Assembly: GCA_946122785.1 (NCBI GenBank)
Contig: CAMGYJ010000003.1
Location: forward strand, 5,394,001-5,458,000
Length of the DNA stretch: 64,000 nt
Direction of reading: 5' to 3'
Source of the DNA: Linum tenue
Lineage: Eukaryota; Streptophyta; Magnoliopsida; Malpighiales; Linaceae
Numbering within the stretch: the stretch's first letter is position 1; each line of letters starts with the position of its first letter. Of the stretch, positions 32,336 through 47,957 are shown one piece after another. A program made the position numbers and the translations under genes. The notes below the pieces were generated by a model. That model was not told where the DNA came from and made no database searches. It saw nothing but the letters and a program-made list of their open reading frames with translations.

Positions 32336-32931
32336 CTGTTTGCTTGTCCCCAAGCAAACCTAACTCAAACCAATGCAACTCTCCAGACCTCTATAGCAAC
32401 AAACAACCTCGATCGTAGGTAGCGGACTTCCTAGATCATTTAGCAGCTTACGAGGTCAACCGACGCACAAGTCATCTCATAGCCTCTTCGGCGAGAACGC
32501 TAGTCTCGAGTCGGCATCATGGCAAATAGTGAACAGAGGACAAATGAATCGTGGATGAAGAGACTCTCAAAAACAAAAGATCATGGACTCACATTTTTCA
32601 AGGTGCTCGATTTTCTTTTTGGAGATGGTTGGAGCCCCTTTTCTTTCTTCTTTTTGCTTGTTTTTCTGTTTTTCTCTTTTCTTTTTCAAGGGTTCCAACC
32701 TGTTTTTGCAGAAAACGAGGGCTCCCACCTAGCAAAGGTTTTGCGGGAGCCCGGCTCTTACCGGCCATGCCAGGAGCAGTTGTCTCGAGCCTCGTGCGGG
32801 GGAAAGACATGTAAGGGGGCTGGAGGTAGTAGGTGGAAATTGGGAACGGATTCCCGTCTCCCCTTACACACTTTCGCCCTATTCGTACGGGAGACGTCAT
32901 TTTAAAGCGCATTTTCGAGCACCTGTTATTT
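32336..32931 (-). other. Internal 3' region of LTR element B, non-coding
   Basis: Sequence between the polypurine tract and the scaffold gap. It contains poly-pyrimidine runs and no recognisable retroelement protein. Confidence 0.55.
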
Positions 32932-33031
32932 NNNNNNNNNNNNNNNNNNNNNNNNNNNNNNNNNNNNNNNNNNNNNNNNNNNNNNNNNNNNNNNNNNNNN
33001 NNNNNNNNNNNNNNNNNNNNNNNNNNNNNNN
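32932..33031. other. Assembly gap (100 N)
   Basis: Exactly 100 undetermined bases, a conventional placeholder of unknown true size. The right arm of the inverted repeat starts at the first base after it. Confidence 0.99.
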
Positions 33032-33459
33032 CACGATGGTGGTCCCGGACGCCGACCGGGAGAGACCAAGCTCCGGGCGTAATCCACGATCTTCACCTGA
33101 ATCGTCTGGTCGGGCTGGCACGACCCGGCCGCCACCGCGCTGAGGCACCGGAGCTTGTACTGCCTCCCGCAGGCCGCCCCATTGTCCCATATCCCTTCCC
33201 CCGCCGCCCCGAACAGGTAGCTCGATGGGAACTGCGACGCGTCGCTGCCGTAACACGCCGTCGCTGCATCGGGAAACAACAATTCGCTTTAAAAAAAGAC
33301 CATCTTTGACAAGTTGGGTGAGTAACGGTGAAATAGCAGTTACTTACGGGAATATGGCGGCGGGTACCAGGCGGCGGTGCCGATGTCGGCGAGGCAGACG
33401 GAGGGGAGATGGAGGAATATTAGGAAGAGGAAGGAGAAGGAGAGGGGAAGGATTGACAT
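33032..33459 (-). CDS. EG45-like domain protein, second copy, cut by the gap
   Basis: Exon 1 is 33348-33459 and exon 2 runs from 33263 to the gap; the remainder is missing. The exon 1/intron 1 border reads CCC|GTAAGT and joins in frame to CG-ACG-GCG (P-T-A-C-Y), the expected family sequence, unlike the left copy with its extra G. In turn this copy lacks one G of a G-run in exon 2 (near 33048-33050), which shifts the frame before VSPGSASGTT-like sequence. Each copy thus carries one single-base G-run difference that the other lacks. Confidence 0.8.
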
Positions 33460-33980
33460 AGTAATGGTGGTTAGAGCTTGGAAGGATTTTCTCTGAAGAA
33501 GAAGAAAGCAGGGGATGGATTAATTATAATTTGGGGGAAAGAGAGAGGAAGTCAACTGTATTTAATTTTTTGGGCCGGGATATATATAGATGTAGGTAGG
33601 TGCATATTATTGATTAATTAAATTATTGGTTAATTATTATTAAGTAGATAATGGTCTTTGAGAAGGTTCGAACTGGCTCGTGGACAGAAACGATGCCGTA
33701 TCCGTATCGAGACAGCCATTATTTCCAAGAGGGAGACAGCAAGTGGTTTATTAGGTTGCTTTTCTCTTGTCGATCCATTTGCCAGATTTATTGCAGTCTG
33801 CTTGTTGCTTACTAACTATACGACTTGGTCGTAATTTCCTTATCGCTTGTTTTGTTTCTAATATACAGTCCTTATCCCAACCCGTGGCATATCCGTTGGT
33901 TCAATCTGTATCGGGCGTCCAGATCCGTTGACTAACCTTATGGTGAGTAAATATGAGTAACCCGTTCACATCAGGATGAC

Positions 33981-34663
33981 CAGTGGCAGATTCAGAAAAT
34001 TTTCATAGGGGTGTCCTCTTAAAAATTAAATTTAATTAAATAATAAATTAAATAATTCGTATATTAAAAATATCATACTTGTTTAAATTTTTAATTAAAA
34101 TTCATGATGTGTTTTCATATTTTGAAAAAATGATATAAATAAACTCCGTGTCTGCACTGTTAAAAAAAATCTACATATCCTACTAGACAATACTTCACGA
34201 ACTTATCACATATTCGATTTCTAACCTTGTTCTTAATGTAGCTCGAAGTAGAAAAGACTCTTTCAACACTTGCCATGTAACCATACAATCAATTCAAAAT
34301 TAAGGGTAGCGTGTACGTAGTTTAATTATTAGGTATTGAAAATAGTTGGGGATAAAGAAATAGCGTTTTACTGTTGCATGATGTTTAAAATAGAATAACA
34401 AATGAGTAGCAACATAATTAGAATATGTTTGATAATAGTAGTGTCCTAGGTTGGAATAACACGGACTACCACTTATATTTTGTTAATCATAAGCAAACTA
34501 TTATCGAGGGTAGGATAATCATTTTTTCAAATGTTAGGGTGTCCCGGATTACCAATTATATTTTGTATACCCATACGAAACTATTATCGGAGGTTGGATA
34601 ATCGTTTCCCCAAATTTTAGAGGTGTCCCGGGACACCCCTAGAGGCCCATCTATCCGCCCCTG
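33981..34663 (-). mobile_element. hAT relic, right-arm copy
   Basis: Mirror of 9174-9856, 683 bp, flanked by AGGATGAC at 33973-33980 and 34664-34671, the complement of the left-arm duplication. Confidence 0.9.
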
Positions 34664-37600
34664 AGGATGACATCAGCATCCCTCTCTTTTGGAAAGCCTT
34701 TTATCTTTTCCTCTTTAATTTTTAAGGGACGATTTATTTTTCATTTTAAGTCGAAATTTAAATTTTTTTGCACAGATAAATCCGATTAAATGTGCTCTTC
34801 AAAATGATATCCACTTTGATATATTTTTGAAACAAAAAAATTGAGCCATTTTTTACCAGTCTATACCATATGGTATTGACTAGTATTGAAATAAGAGCAT
34901 ACCTATGGTTTGAAAAGCTTACCATGGTGGTATAAACAAACCAAGATTGTAGGATGGTTGAATACATGATAATAGAAGTATATTAACTGTCATTTACGAC
35001 TTTTAACAATGTGGTATTGTATGGTATTTTTTGGTATTTTTTGGTCCTGTAATTTGTTCACCCAGAATTTTGTAGATCCAATAGATCATGATGAACTCGT
35101 TCCTTCTGTGCAAACGTTTTCAAAAACGAATTAAAAACGAAGAAAATATCATATGGTATGCAGTTGGTACCGAGAGGCAAGAAATCTTTTTTCTCAAAAA
35201 ATATTGAAAATGGATCTGATTTTGTAAAGCACAACGAACTCGTTTCATCTGTGCAAAAAAAATTAAAATCCGAGTTAAAACGAAGAAGATATGAGCCGAT
35301 TAAGAAAACTAGGAAAATAAAACTGACCTTTAATTCTCCATTCTTAGATCTGGAACAACTAAAAATTCAATTTATGAAGCCAAGAATCAGCCGATTAAAG
35401 TTCATGAATCTCGCAAGTTTAGTTTTTTTTAGATCCCACCACTTTCGTTGTTACATCTTGGAAAAGAGCTATCGACCATGCGATAGTCCTGCCGGCCGTC
35501 ACCAGAAGATATTGGATCGTCGACCACCAAACTTTGATGAGAGAGGAGGAGAGAAACCAATCAATTTTATTTTCATGAAGTTGTAACAACGAAAGTTGCG
35601 GGATCTAGAAAAATACAAATGACCTTTAATTCTCCATTCGCGCGACTGATTCTTGGACTATGTGAGGAGCCCAAGATATCTCACTCTCTAGGTTAGATGG
35701 ATGTGGGTATGTGCCATGGGTGGTCGGAGAAATAGAAGGGAAACCCAATCCAAAATAAAGATTAGGGCATTTGGATTACCAAGAACAAGTTGACTAATTA
35801 GAGAGGTGGTAGACTTTCACAGTATGAACGGAATACCTATCTCAAAATTCAATACAAATTTGGTTAGTGGTTAGATGATCAGTCGCATTGACTATATGTA
35901 CATTGTGTATTTATACGCAGCAACGTAACTACCCGTACATTACATATACTCTCATGAAATGACATCGATCGCATCATCATGCTGAGAACGCAAGGAAATC
36001 ATATAGCGTATTAAATCGTACTTTGACTCGACAATTCTAGCAACATTGTATTCGTTGCAAAAAGTTTCGTGATATGATTTGAAGATGTAACTTATTAAGT
36101 ATTAACTCGATCGATCATCCGTTAAACTCGTGGAGTCTACTTAAAATTTGCGTTGACCAAGACACACCGCAGATAATTAAACTTGCCAAGACTTAATTAA
36201 TTCGTCGGCGTCAACCATTGCTCGATCGATCGGCATGGATAAGGCCCGCAATAATAATTTCATTAAGAACACTCCTTAGGTTTTCGAAACAAACGTGATG
36301 ATGTAGATGTGACGCATGCATATAAATGTATGAATGGCCTACTGGATGGATATGGAGAATTGGAGATGAATCGTGGTCAACAATGGCTGCCCCTGCCACA
36401 TACGAGTAGAGTCAGCAGTAGTTTTGTAGGTATACCAACAACCATACTTGAAGTTATTTCGTAAAAGTTAGATCCGGCATATCTTGTCCTGAAATTATGA
36501 TTTAATCATATGATTAAACAGTACGATACATTGTTTGAGAAACTATGATTTAATCATATATGTCGATAGGGAATTGTTTCACGTCAAGTCACAGGTACGA
36601 TACAATTTCTTAAATTCTCCAAGCAATCATTGTAGAAGGAAGTGGTTAAAATTCGTCCATGCATGGATCCTTTCCAACAACTCGAGTTATTGGAAACGGT
36701 TGGTCTTTTACACGACGTCATAGTTGATTTGTCCTTGAGGTCGCGTGTTCAAGTCCTCAAGCCTCCCTATATCACCCGTTATCTTAAAACACATGGCATG
36801 TTCAATGGTGAGTCCATGCAAACTTCAACCACATTATCATCAGATACACTAATAAAAATATGAAATTATATGCATCGAGAACAAATGGAATATCATTTCT
36901 GCCAAGATAGTTATGCTTCCCACTAATAAGAAGACACTCACGTACGTCTCATATAAAGTCAGCCGTTTGGTTTACTCCAATGGTTAACTTAATGAGTGAA
37001 AAATAATACGTCGAATAGTAAACCCATGCATGCATAGTGGAACAATCATGATTAGATACAAAAAATTGACTGTTGATTGCGTGACTTGTCCGCTCTCTTC
37101 TCCTCTCCTTTACATTTCCTGCACTCCATTTTCCAATCTTTCTAGAAAGACAAGAATAGAAGGCAATTGTAACTTGCAAAGCAGGGTATTCAGGAATCAG
37201 GAATTTTAAGGATAGTTTAGAACCTCTGATTCTAGACGGTAATTGTGTATTTTGTCATGAGCTTTATATTCATCAAACAAGGCAGTCATTATCTTAACGA
37301 ATAGACAAGTCATATTTGTAAAAATGCATTGTTATTTGAGATGACGTACATAATTCAAGTAAGAAATTAGATTAATAGTATACATTTGTATCTATCTATG
37401 ATCACAATATACGGATAACTCAAGTCGAATTGATAAACATTCAATTCTTCCATAACTATCAACAAAACGTACGTTTTGGAGTAGGGAACATGGTATTGTC
37501 GTTGATCATTATAATAATGACATTGATAATATATAAGATAGGTCCATGTCAAGTCAAGTGTGAAATGTGGGAAAAACAAAAGGCTCCTAAAAGCGTGGAA

Positions 37601-37792
37601 AGTCTTCCAACTTTAATTGGTGATGTGATGATACGATATGTCGATTTCTGGAATAAACCCCTGGGGGGCGACTTGACGTACACATCTAGTTTGTACTTTG
37701 GGGCTGGATTACATCTCATCTTGATGAATTTGTGTATGATAATTTTATTAATGGAAAGTTTGAATTGTACAGAATGGTTTCTACACTATTTA

Positions 37793-38190
37793 GACCATCT
37801 CCATCCCTGCAATAGGTTAGCCATTTCATAAATGGACCCCACATCCACATTACCAACTTTAGCAACTATTCAATTCAACCATTTCAAACCACCTACATCC
37901 CTGCAATATGTTAGCAATTGCAATTGATGGGACCTACTACATATTCTTTTCCTTAACAATACATTTTATGTGTACAAAGTGGATAGAAAAGAAACAAAGA
38001 AAAAAGAAAGAATTTGAGTGCATGAATGTGTGGGTCCCAATTGCTTATGTGGCATTGCAAAGGGGATTGCTTATTTAGCAATCTTGCTAAATAAGAAAGA
38101 AGTGTTACATCCTTGCAATTGCTTAAAGCTATTGCCACATAGGATTCCACCCAATAAGCAATAGCAATAAGCAATTGGATGGAGATGGTC
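37793..38190. mobile_element. PIF/Harbinger-like MITE, right-arm copy
   Basis: Mirror of 5665-6062 within the 3' LTR, same ends and target trinucleotide. Confidence 0.88.
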
Positions 38191-39799
38191 TTATACATGA
38201 AGGAAAGACTATAAGGAACAATAAATAACAATAACCATGCTAGACTGTAAGCATGGGCTGAAGTAGAGTAGAATGGGTGTGCTGCGGGAGTGCAGGGCAA
38301 CATGGGCTGCCTGTTGAGCATCATGGGTGGTTCTAGAGCTGTCTGGAGTACAGCTCACAATATGGGCACATTTCATATTCAACACTCCCCCTCAAGCGTA
38401 GACATGAATGACAAGAATGTCAAGCTTGAAAAAGAAATGTGAAGTAGGAAAAGAGGACGATCATGCTAGGATCGTGATTGCCTTTTGAACATCTTGAACG
38501 AGGTTGTTATTGGAGGCCACTGATGGTTTCTCTTCGAGCAACCTTATAGATATGTCGACTTAAATCGACTAACTGGTTCGGATTTGCACCATTTACGGCT
38601 CCCAGAATAAGTTGTTGCTTCTCAGCTAACTTTCTTTACTTCTTATGGGATATATTGCAGATTCTTAACGGGCTAGCATCCCTATCCTACCTATTTTCCC
38701 CCTCAAGCTGGAGCATGAACACTGTGAATGCCCAGCTTAAAAGGTGAAGAATAATTGGTCTTTTCCCAATAATAAACACCGAGGGGTCGATCTTTTCTGG
38801 GATCGTGTTTGCCTTTTATACACCGAGGGGACGATCTATTTTTGGATCGTACAACCGTCTAAAAACGCCATAGGAACTATCTGATCGATAGTACCTCGTG
38901 AAGCTGAGGGCCGATCTTTTCTTGGGTTGTGTTTGCCTCTTGGACGTCGAGGGGTCGATATCTTCTTGGATCGTACAACCGTCTAACGTCAAGGCAACAA
39001 CCTGATCGGAGAAACCTCGCACACTGGCTTGACAATCTTTGCACACGGAAGCTTTTCTTTCACTCTAACATTGGCTATGGAAGGGACACCCGACACTTGG
39101 GTCGTAGTTGTCCTCAATGCCATGACTTTGTTGGTGACTGGATCTGGTCGTCGTCGACAACGATTCATCCGACGACGACTCGGATGTCGGATCTGACACC
39201 CGACTCCGCTGATTTGACCGATGATGGTGATGACTTTGACTGGGCACCGTGGCCGATGATGGTGTCATCCGCCAGATAGGGACATGCACGGCGGCGGAGA
39301 TGTCGACGAGCTGCGATGGCGACCCGACGATTTGGCAACGGATGATGCAGGGCAAGGCAGGGGAGCGTGACTGGTGACGGTGATGATGCTGATTGCGACG
39401 GGATGAGAGACCGATGGTGAAGATGCCGAGCTGTGGGGAGTCGCGGACGTCGATTTGATTAAAGGCAGTGGCTACTAGAGAGTTCGCCGGACTGAGATTC
39501 TCCCCGGGAATTGATCTGCCATAGAGATTGATTGAAGGCGGAAAGGACTTCGCCTGGATGAGAGATGACCCTTACTGAGATGGGCCGGAGATGGTGGTGT
39601 TTATTTGTGATGGTGGAAGGATGAGATGGAAGAGGAGCAGCCTGGAAAAATCCTGCTCGTGATTGGAAATGAATGGACTAATGGTGGAAGCATGATTGAC
39701 GAGGAGCAGCCTGGAGAATGCTCACTCATGACTGAGGATTGAAAAAGAACTTTGTATAGTGGAAACCGAAGAACAGAAGAATAGAGATTCGGAAACATG

Positions 39800-40667
39800 C
39801 AGTGATGTCAAAGCCGAGCCGAGTCGACCGGTCGAGCCGAGAAAACCGCCACCCGGCCATAAAACCGGCTCAAGTCAGCTATTTAGCCAGAGTGGTTAAT
39901 TGGGGCGGTCGGCGAGCGGCCGAAGCGGTTAACCGCTCGAGCCGCTCAGCCGGCTTTTACCATTTGGGCCGGTTGCTTTAATAAAAAAAATTGAAAATGA
40001 AAATGAAAGGGGCTGAATGAAAACGTAACCCAAATTCAATTCATTTCTTTCGCCTTCCTTCGCGCAGCCAGACACGAAGACGGAAGAATGAAGAAGCCTC
40101 GCCCTCCGCAGTCATCGTTCACCGTCGCCGTTCGCCATCACTCGACGCCATATGTCGTCGCCATCTGTTACCTCCAGTTGCTCTCCACCGCGATGTGAGT
40201 CATCCTCTGGCTCTCTATCTCCTCTTTGTTCTTCGCGTTCTTGGTCCGCCGCCGCTTCCGCCGTGCGGGGGCAATAGACGTGGACCCCGCCAGAGCGTCC
40301 TCCTGCGGCGACGGGTTGAAAATGTGGCGATGGAATCGTTGAACATTATTTTGTCCTCGAGGATTATTCCGAGGGCGCCGTCTTCTTCTTCTTCTTGTTC
40401 TTGCTGGAAGTCATAGCCATAGTGGTCCTTGAATAATGGTGGGTAACCAAACGGGTCTTGTGAGTAGATCGCAGCTTCCAACGCCATAGGATAGGAGGGA
40501 GAGGTAAAAGACGGAACACCTTTCGCGCAAGGGACAGGGAGAATGCCGGCTGTTTATTAGGTACCGGTTCTCAAACGGTTTTTAAACGGTCTAATGCCGG
40601 CTGGACCACTAATGACCGAGCCGTTCACGTTACCGGGTCATACTCCGGCTCGGCTTTGACAGCATTG
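39800..40667. mobile_element. hAT element with bHLH fragment, right-arm copy
   Basis: Mirror of 3189-4055. The bHLH fragment is at about 40169-40488 on the minus strand and shows the same breaks, so capture and decay preceded the separation of the arms. Confidence 0.85.
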
Positions 40668-41417
40668 GAAAAATGGTATGAAACTCTACGTAACTCTTTT
40701 CTTCCTCTTCTTTTTCTTGGGCTTTCCCTCACTGGAATCTGATTGCAGCTCTGATACCATGATGAATTTGTGTATGAAGATTTTATTAATGGAAAGCTTG
40801 AATTGTACAGAATGGTTTCTACACTACTTATACATGAATGAAAGACTATAAGGAACAATAAATAACAATAACCATGCTAGATTGTAAGCATGGGCTGAAG
40901 TAGAGTAGAATGGGTGTGCTGCTGAAGTGCAGGGCAACATGGGCTGCCTGTTGAGCATCATGGGTGGCTCTAGAGCTGTCTGGAGTACAGCTCACAATAT
41001 GGGCACATTTCATATTCAACACATCTCTTGCTAGTTAAAACCCTCATTCCACGTCGTGGAATCGGAGCAACTTCCGCCCTTGATTGCAATCATAATTTGT
41101 ATTGTCTGCCAACTTAGTAGATCGAATGCGGGTTAAGACAATGATTAATATTGGTGATATTGAGAGATATTCTAGTATGTAGCATAGGGTAAAACTTCAA
41201 CATTCACCCTAGAAATTACATCACAAGATGGCAGGAATTGAATATGAAACTGAGCAACCATTACTATATATAAAGGTAAACTTATTTTACTGTTGCCTAA
41301 GAGTTCTACTAATCTCACAGTACAGTCATTTTTCATGCTCTACCAACTATTTATATCATTATGTGTGATGGAGTGAGAAATAGAAACAATATAGCTCAAT
41401 AAGATAATTAACCTATA

Positions 41418-42726
41418 ATCTTTTTTGACAATAAGCAACCTTTTATTCCATCCGAAACCGGGAAAACTGTGGTCACATTACAGGAGTGGAGCAATAATAT
41501 TGACAATTAAAATCCAATCCACTGGTAACGATCCCGCCCTAGCATGTCGTGCCACCCAATCCGCTAATCGATTCAAACGTCGAGGAACAAACTCAACACG
41601 AATCGATGGTGCAAGCCTGAGAAGAAGAACCATCTGCACAATGGTAGCCCGACACATCCAAGGCCATGCCGAGGGTTCCTGATGCAGCGCAAGGGAAAGC
41701 ACCTGAAAATCTGTACGAATACAGGTTGGGATGTTATCCTGAGAAGCAACCCTAATAGCATTGAGAAGACCAAAAGCTTCTGCCTGAATCGGATGAGAAC
41801 AAAGGAAGGTCTCAGTCTTGCCGTCGTACACGTGACCCTGAGAGTTAGCAATAGTAATCTCATATGCCGCCGGACTCGAGTTTGAGATGAACGACCCATC
41901 ACAGAACATCACTCGGGTACAGGGCGGTGGTTCAGTGTTGAAACAGGAACCCCTAGACTGAGAAGGTAACTGAGTTGGCCGGTAAGGACCGAAGAAGGTG
42001 TCGAAACTCGAGCTTCTTCCCATTCAAGGATGTCACGGGCCGACTTAATTACCAAAGAGGCCGGGGAAGGGGCCTTACTGTCAAAGATGAAAGCATTCCT
42101 GGATAGCCAAATATTCCATAGGCAGTAGACTATCTTCCGGATGTGTGCCTCCCCCATGGTGTCTTTCAGATTGAAAAACCATGAAGCAAATGAAGCATCC
42201 ATAGGCGGCACAGTGACAAGGAGCCCTGATAGGTTCCAAGTTTCTGAGGCATGCTGACAGTGGAAAAGACAGTGCATCATCGTTTCAGATGGCATCTCAC
42301 ATATTGGACATTTCAGATTGGGAGCACATCGGCAGGTGAAAAGTCGCTCCCTCGTCGCAATAGCTTTCTTAGCGCATTTCCATATGAAGAACTGCAACTT
42401 GGGAGGTAGAGCGAGGGAACACATCCACTTCCAATCTTCACTATTGGGGTGGCTTTGCAATTGAGGTGGATGGGTGGCATGCAAATCACGTGCTTCACGA
42501 AGGACATGGTAGGCCGAGCGGGCAGTATACTCTCCATTAACAGTGTGCTTCCAAGCCCAACAATCCCTCGATTCAGCAGGACCAATAGGGACTCGAAAGA
42601 TAGCATCTTCGACATCCTCAGCGCATATGTTCCGTATAGCAGCAGCGTCCAAGACCGATCAATATGCCGAATCCAATCACTCACTCGAGAATCGGGGAGG
42701 TTTGGATCAACCAGGGAATAACCTTT
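41418..42726 (-). pseudogene. LINE ORF2 3' end, right-arm copy
   Basis: Mirror of 1130-2432. Here the upstream boundary of the zf-RVT domain stays in frame (DAAAIRNICAEDVEDAIF...), but one base is missing near 41989, between the zf-RVT and RNase H parts, so the two domains fall in different frames. The two arms therefore carry different single-base lesions. Confidence 0.8.
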
Positions 42727-43097
42727 TTTCTCTTCTTTTGTTGGGTTTTATTAACCTGCGTGGGAGTCTTTGGCTTATCTTCCCAACAAATTTCTCCATT
42801 CTAGAGAAACTTTGTAATCAATTTAGTTTTTCAACTGTGTGGGGTTTTTATTAAATATGATTGATTACTACACATGGATAGGGATGACAATTTTGCTCAA
42901 ATCCATTAATATTTTACTATCTAACCCAATTAAGTTGGGTGAAATTCAAATATATGGTAAATTGGTACATCTATTTATTGGATTTTTTATCCTTGAATTT
43001 GGGTATGTACATGTACCCATACCCATACGAAAAATTATATTTTATTACATAAACTTAATAGACTTTTAGATTTAATACTTTTTTCATACAAGTCTTT

Positions 43098-43561
43098 AAA
43101 TTATCAATGGAATTACATTTTCATTGATTGTGGCGTCTTCGGTGCACTCACTTTATTGGGTGCATTATTCAGTGCACTCGCTTCATAACCGTTATTTTAA
43201 ACATGTGATTTATGTCAAAATGATGTTAATCATCACTTATGATGTGATGAACAATAACGCACATGAATTTGCACAAAACCCATTAAAGATTTACTTTAAT
43301 TTGAAGGATTTAGAGTTTAGAGATTTAGGGTTAGGGTTAGGGTTTATAATTTGGAATTTAGGGATAGAACTCAAAACTGGAGGTCTAGAGCTTAGGATAA
43401 TCCGCTAATTAGTTGTTATCATATGTTATATCATCATATTACACTAATTCTACAAATTAAAATTCAAAATCCGACACCTTAAGACTAGTTTTTGAGTTGG
43501 ATGCATTGAACGCACTCATTTTTGTGAGTGCACCGAAGTAGTCACCTTTCATTGATAATTT
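43098..43561. mobile_element. Putative small inverted-repeat element
   Basis: AAATTATCAATG near the left end is mirrored by CATTGATAATTT at the right, and CTTCGGTGCACTCAC (43137) by GTGAGTGCACCGAAG (43524). Between them is non-coding AT-rich DNA including a TTAGGG-type run. I could not define a target duplication. The right-arm end (43454) falls inside it. Confidence 0.45.
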
Positions 43562-44371
43562 TATGGTTTACAAATAGGTCCAATTTTTGTATGTGTAGTT
43601 AAAACAAACTAAATGGGCATTCAGGTATTCATACATCCATACCCATTCATAGTATGACAACAATATTCATACCCTACCGCCCTACCCAAACCCATATACA
43701 AAACCTCAAAGGCTCAAACCCATATATACGTCACTCATACTAACTCTACACATACTCGAAGCGTTTACATGGGTGAGTAAAATTACCCATAGGTGGATAA
43801 TTTCCATCCCTACACATGGATACTCAAATTATTAATTTGTTTTACATTTGTTATTAATATTTGCATTGCATTACTGATCACTAACTTTACTGGAGAAAAT
43901 CTCCTTTTAAAGAAAATAGTATTTTTGGTCTCAAATTTATTTTAGCTAATTGTGGATCTCAAACTGCTAAGGTAGTAATAATCTAATAATCACATACCCA
44001 ATTGCCACAGCAAAGCGTGGCACATACAACCTAGTTGATATAGAAGCTGAAAACAACAGTAATTAAAGGGAATGCATTTGAAAGGACAAAGGGACACTTC
44101 AACTGTATAGAGGTAGCTCATACACTTGGAACCAACACGTTTTCATTTTGTTTTACAATAGAGAAGGGCATGTGATTCCAAGTAGCAACAAGGGCAAGGG
44201 GCTGCCCATTCTATTTCTAGCACCATTCCTGCATTGTGGATCGAAAATACAAGCAGTGACCACTAGGGAGAGAGCAGATAGGCTCATTTGTTCACTGTTT
44301 CAGTTCAGTTTGACAAGCTTAGTTCAAAAGAAATCGAACATATGCAACTCGACGTCCCTTGTATAGTCAAA
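43562..44371. other. Intergenic and 3' flank of RPT6
   Basis: Region downstream of the RPT6 stop on the minus strand; no other gene recognised. Confidence 0.55.
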
Positions 44372-46872
<2,501 letters not shown>

Positions 46873-47029
46873 TGTTGAAGAAGAGAGAGTACGGAGCTGG
46901 CTTTGAGGGACTGCTTTCTCGTTCTCCGATTACAGTATTTGGGGGAGAGAGCAGATTTTTGTATCAGAGATTTCTTCGAAATCAAGCCAGGGGGATGGAA
47001 GGAAGGGACTGAGAAACTGGCTACCGGTA

Positions 47030-47044
47030 CAGCCTATATATTTG
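47030..47044 (-). promoter_or_regulatory. Possible TATA box of RPT6
   Basis: The minus strand reads CAAATATATAGGC about 160 bases upstream of the RPT6 start codon. Position and sequence are plausible; no transcript evidence. Confidence 0.35.
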
Positions 47045-47252
47045 TATCCGTGGATAATGCTTTTCATTTTTGGAAAAGGTTGACAGCTGGACGGTCGGAT
47101 TTAGAGTGAAGGAAAATATGCGGTGGATGACAGTGGCTGGAATCGGCGACTTGTTCAGCCCGTCTTTCGAACTTTTGTGATTTCCTTTTCCTTCTCGAGT
47201 TTTGTTTTCTTAAACTCCGTTAGCGTTTTAGTTTTCACTTAATTTATATAAT

Positions 47253-47957
47253 GTTTGGTATAAATGAATTTCATAAATTTTAAGATATCATTTTAAAATG
47301 AAATCTATTTTTGTTTGGTATTTAAAAGAATTTATTTTCAATTTTAAATTTTGAATTCTACGGAATTGGAGCTAGCTATAGCAATTCCGAGGAATTGAGA
47401 TGGAATTTTCAAATGAATTCCACAAAAATTTACTAATTATAACAAAATTACATAATTATTCTCATTTATTAACTAAATTAATTCTACATGTATTATTTGA
47501 CGCCAGTTCATGCAGTATGAAGAACGTCGGCAAGAATTCGATTGCAGCGCTAGTAGTATATTCTGGTTATTTGATATTTCTGTTTTGATTATATCAATAT
47601 GTTAAGAAGCCACAATTAGAATGTAGGGTTCATTGGCAAAATATCGAAAGAACTAATGAATAGAATAGAAACACACAAGAACACTTTGATATTCTACGTA
47701 TGGGACCAAAAACATTTTTTAGAAGATGGATTTTCAATGAATATTGTTTCTAACAAAAATTAATAAGGGTGTAGTTGGAAACTTTTAATTCAATTCAATT
47801 ACAAATGTACGCTAAACATGGTTTGGGAATTTAATTCATTTTATTTCTTAAGATTTGAATATGACATACCAAACAAAAGAATTCATTTGACAATGAATTC
47901 TATACGGTAATTTATTTTAAAATGAAATGAATTCTAGATTCATTTGATACCAAACGG
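47253..47957. mobile_element. Putative MITE in the RPT6-STRAP intergenic region
   Basis: GTTTGGTATAAATGAAT at the left end is mirrored by ATTCATTTGATACCAAAC at the right, about 705 bases apart. More AATTGAATTC-type words occur in both orientations inside. No transposase and no clear target duplication. Confidence 0.5.

Larger units (their letters stand above)
37722..41021 (-). mobile_element. Non-autonomous copia-type element, right-arm copy
   Basis: Mirror of 2835-6133. 5' LTR 40760-41021, 3' LTR 37722-38384. Flanks CATCT on both sides are the complement of the left-arm AGATG. Confidence 0.92.
33032..43454 (-). repeat. Right arm of ~10.4 kb inverted repeat
   Basis: Reverse complement of 401-10808. 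It begins at the gap inside EG45 exon 2 and ends at 43454, after which sequence continues undisturbed while the left arm runs into LTR copy A. Stretches not listed separately (34672-37716 and 41027-41410) mirror the left arm and hold no gene I can recognise; a mirror of the small foldback element lies at about 35450-35625. Confidence 0.95.

Noticed and set aside
35158..35586. 142-codon open frame in the right arm
   Set aside because: The mirrored left-arm sequence does not keep this frame open over the same length, and the region contains a foldback element; likely chance.
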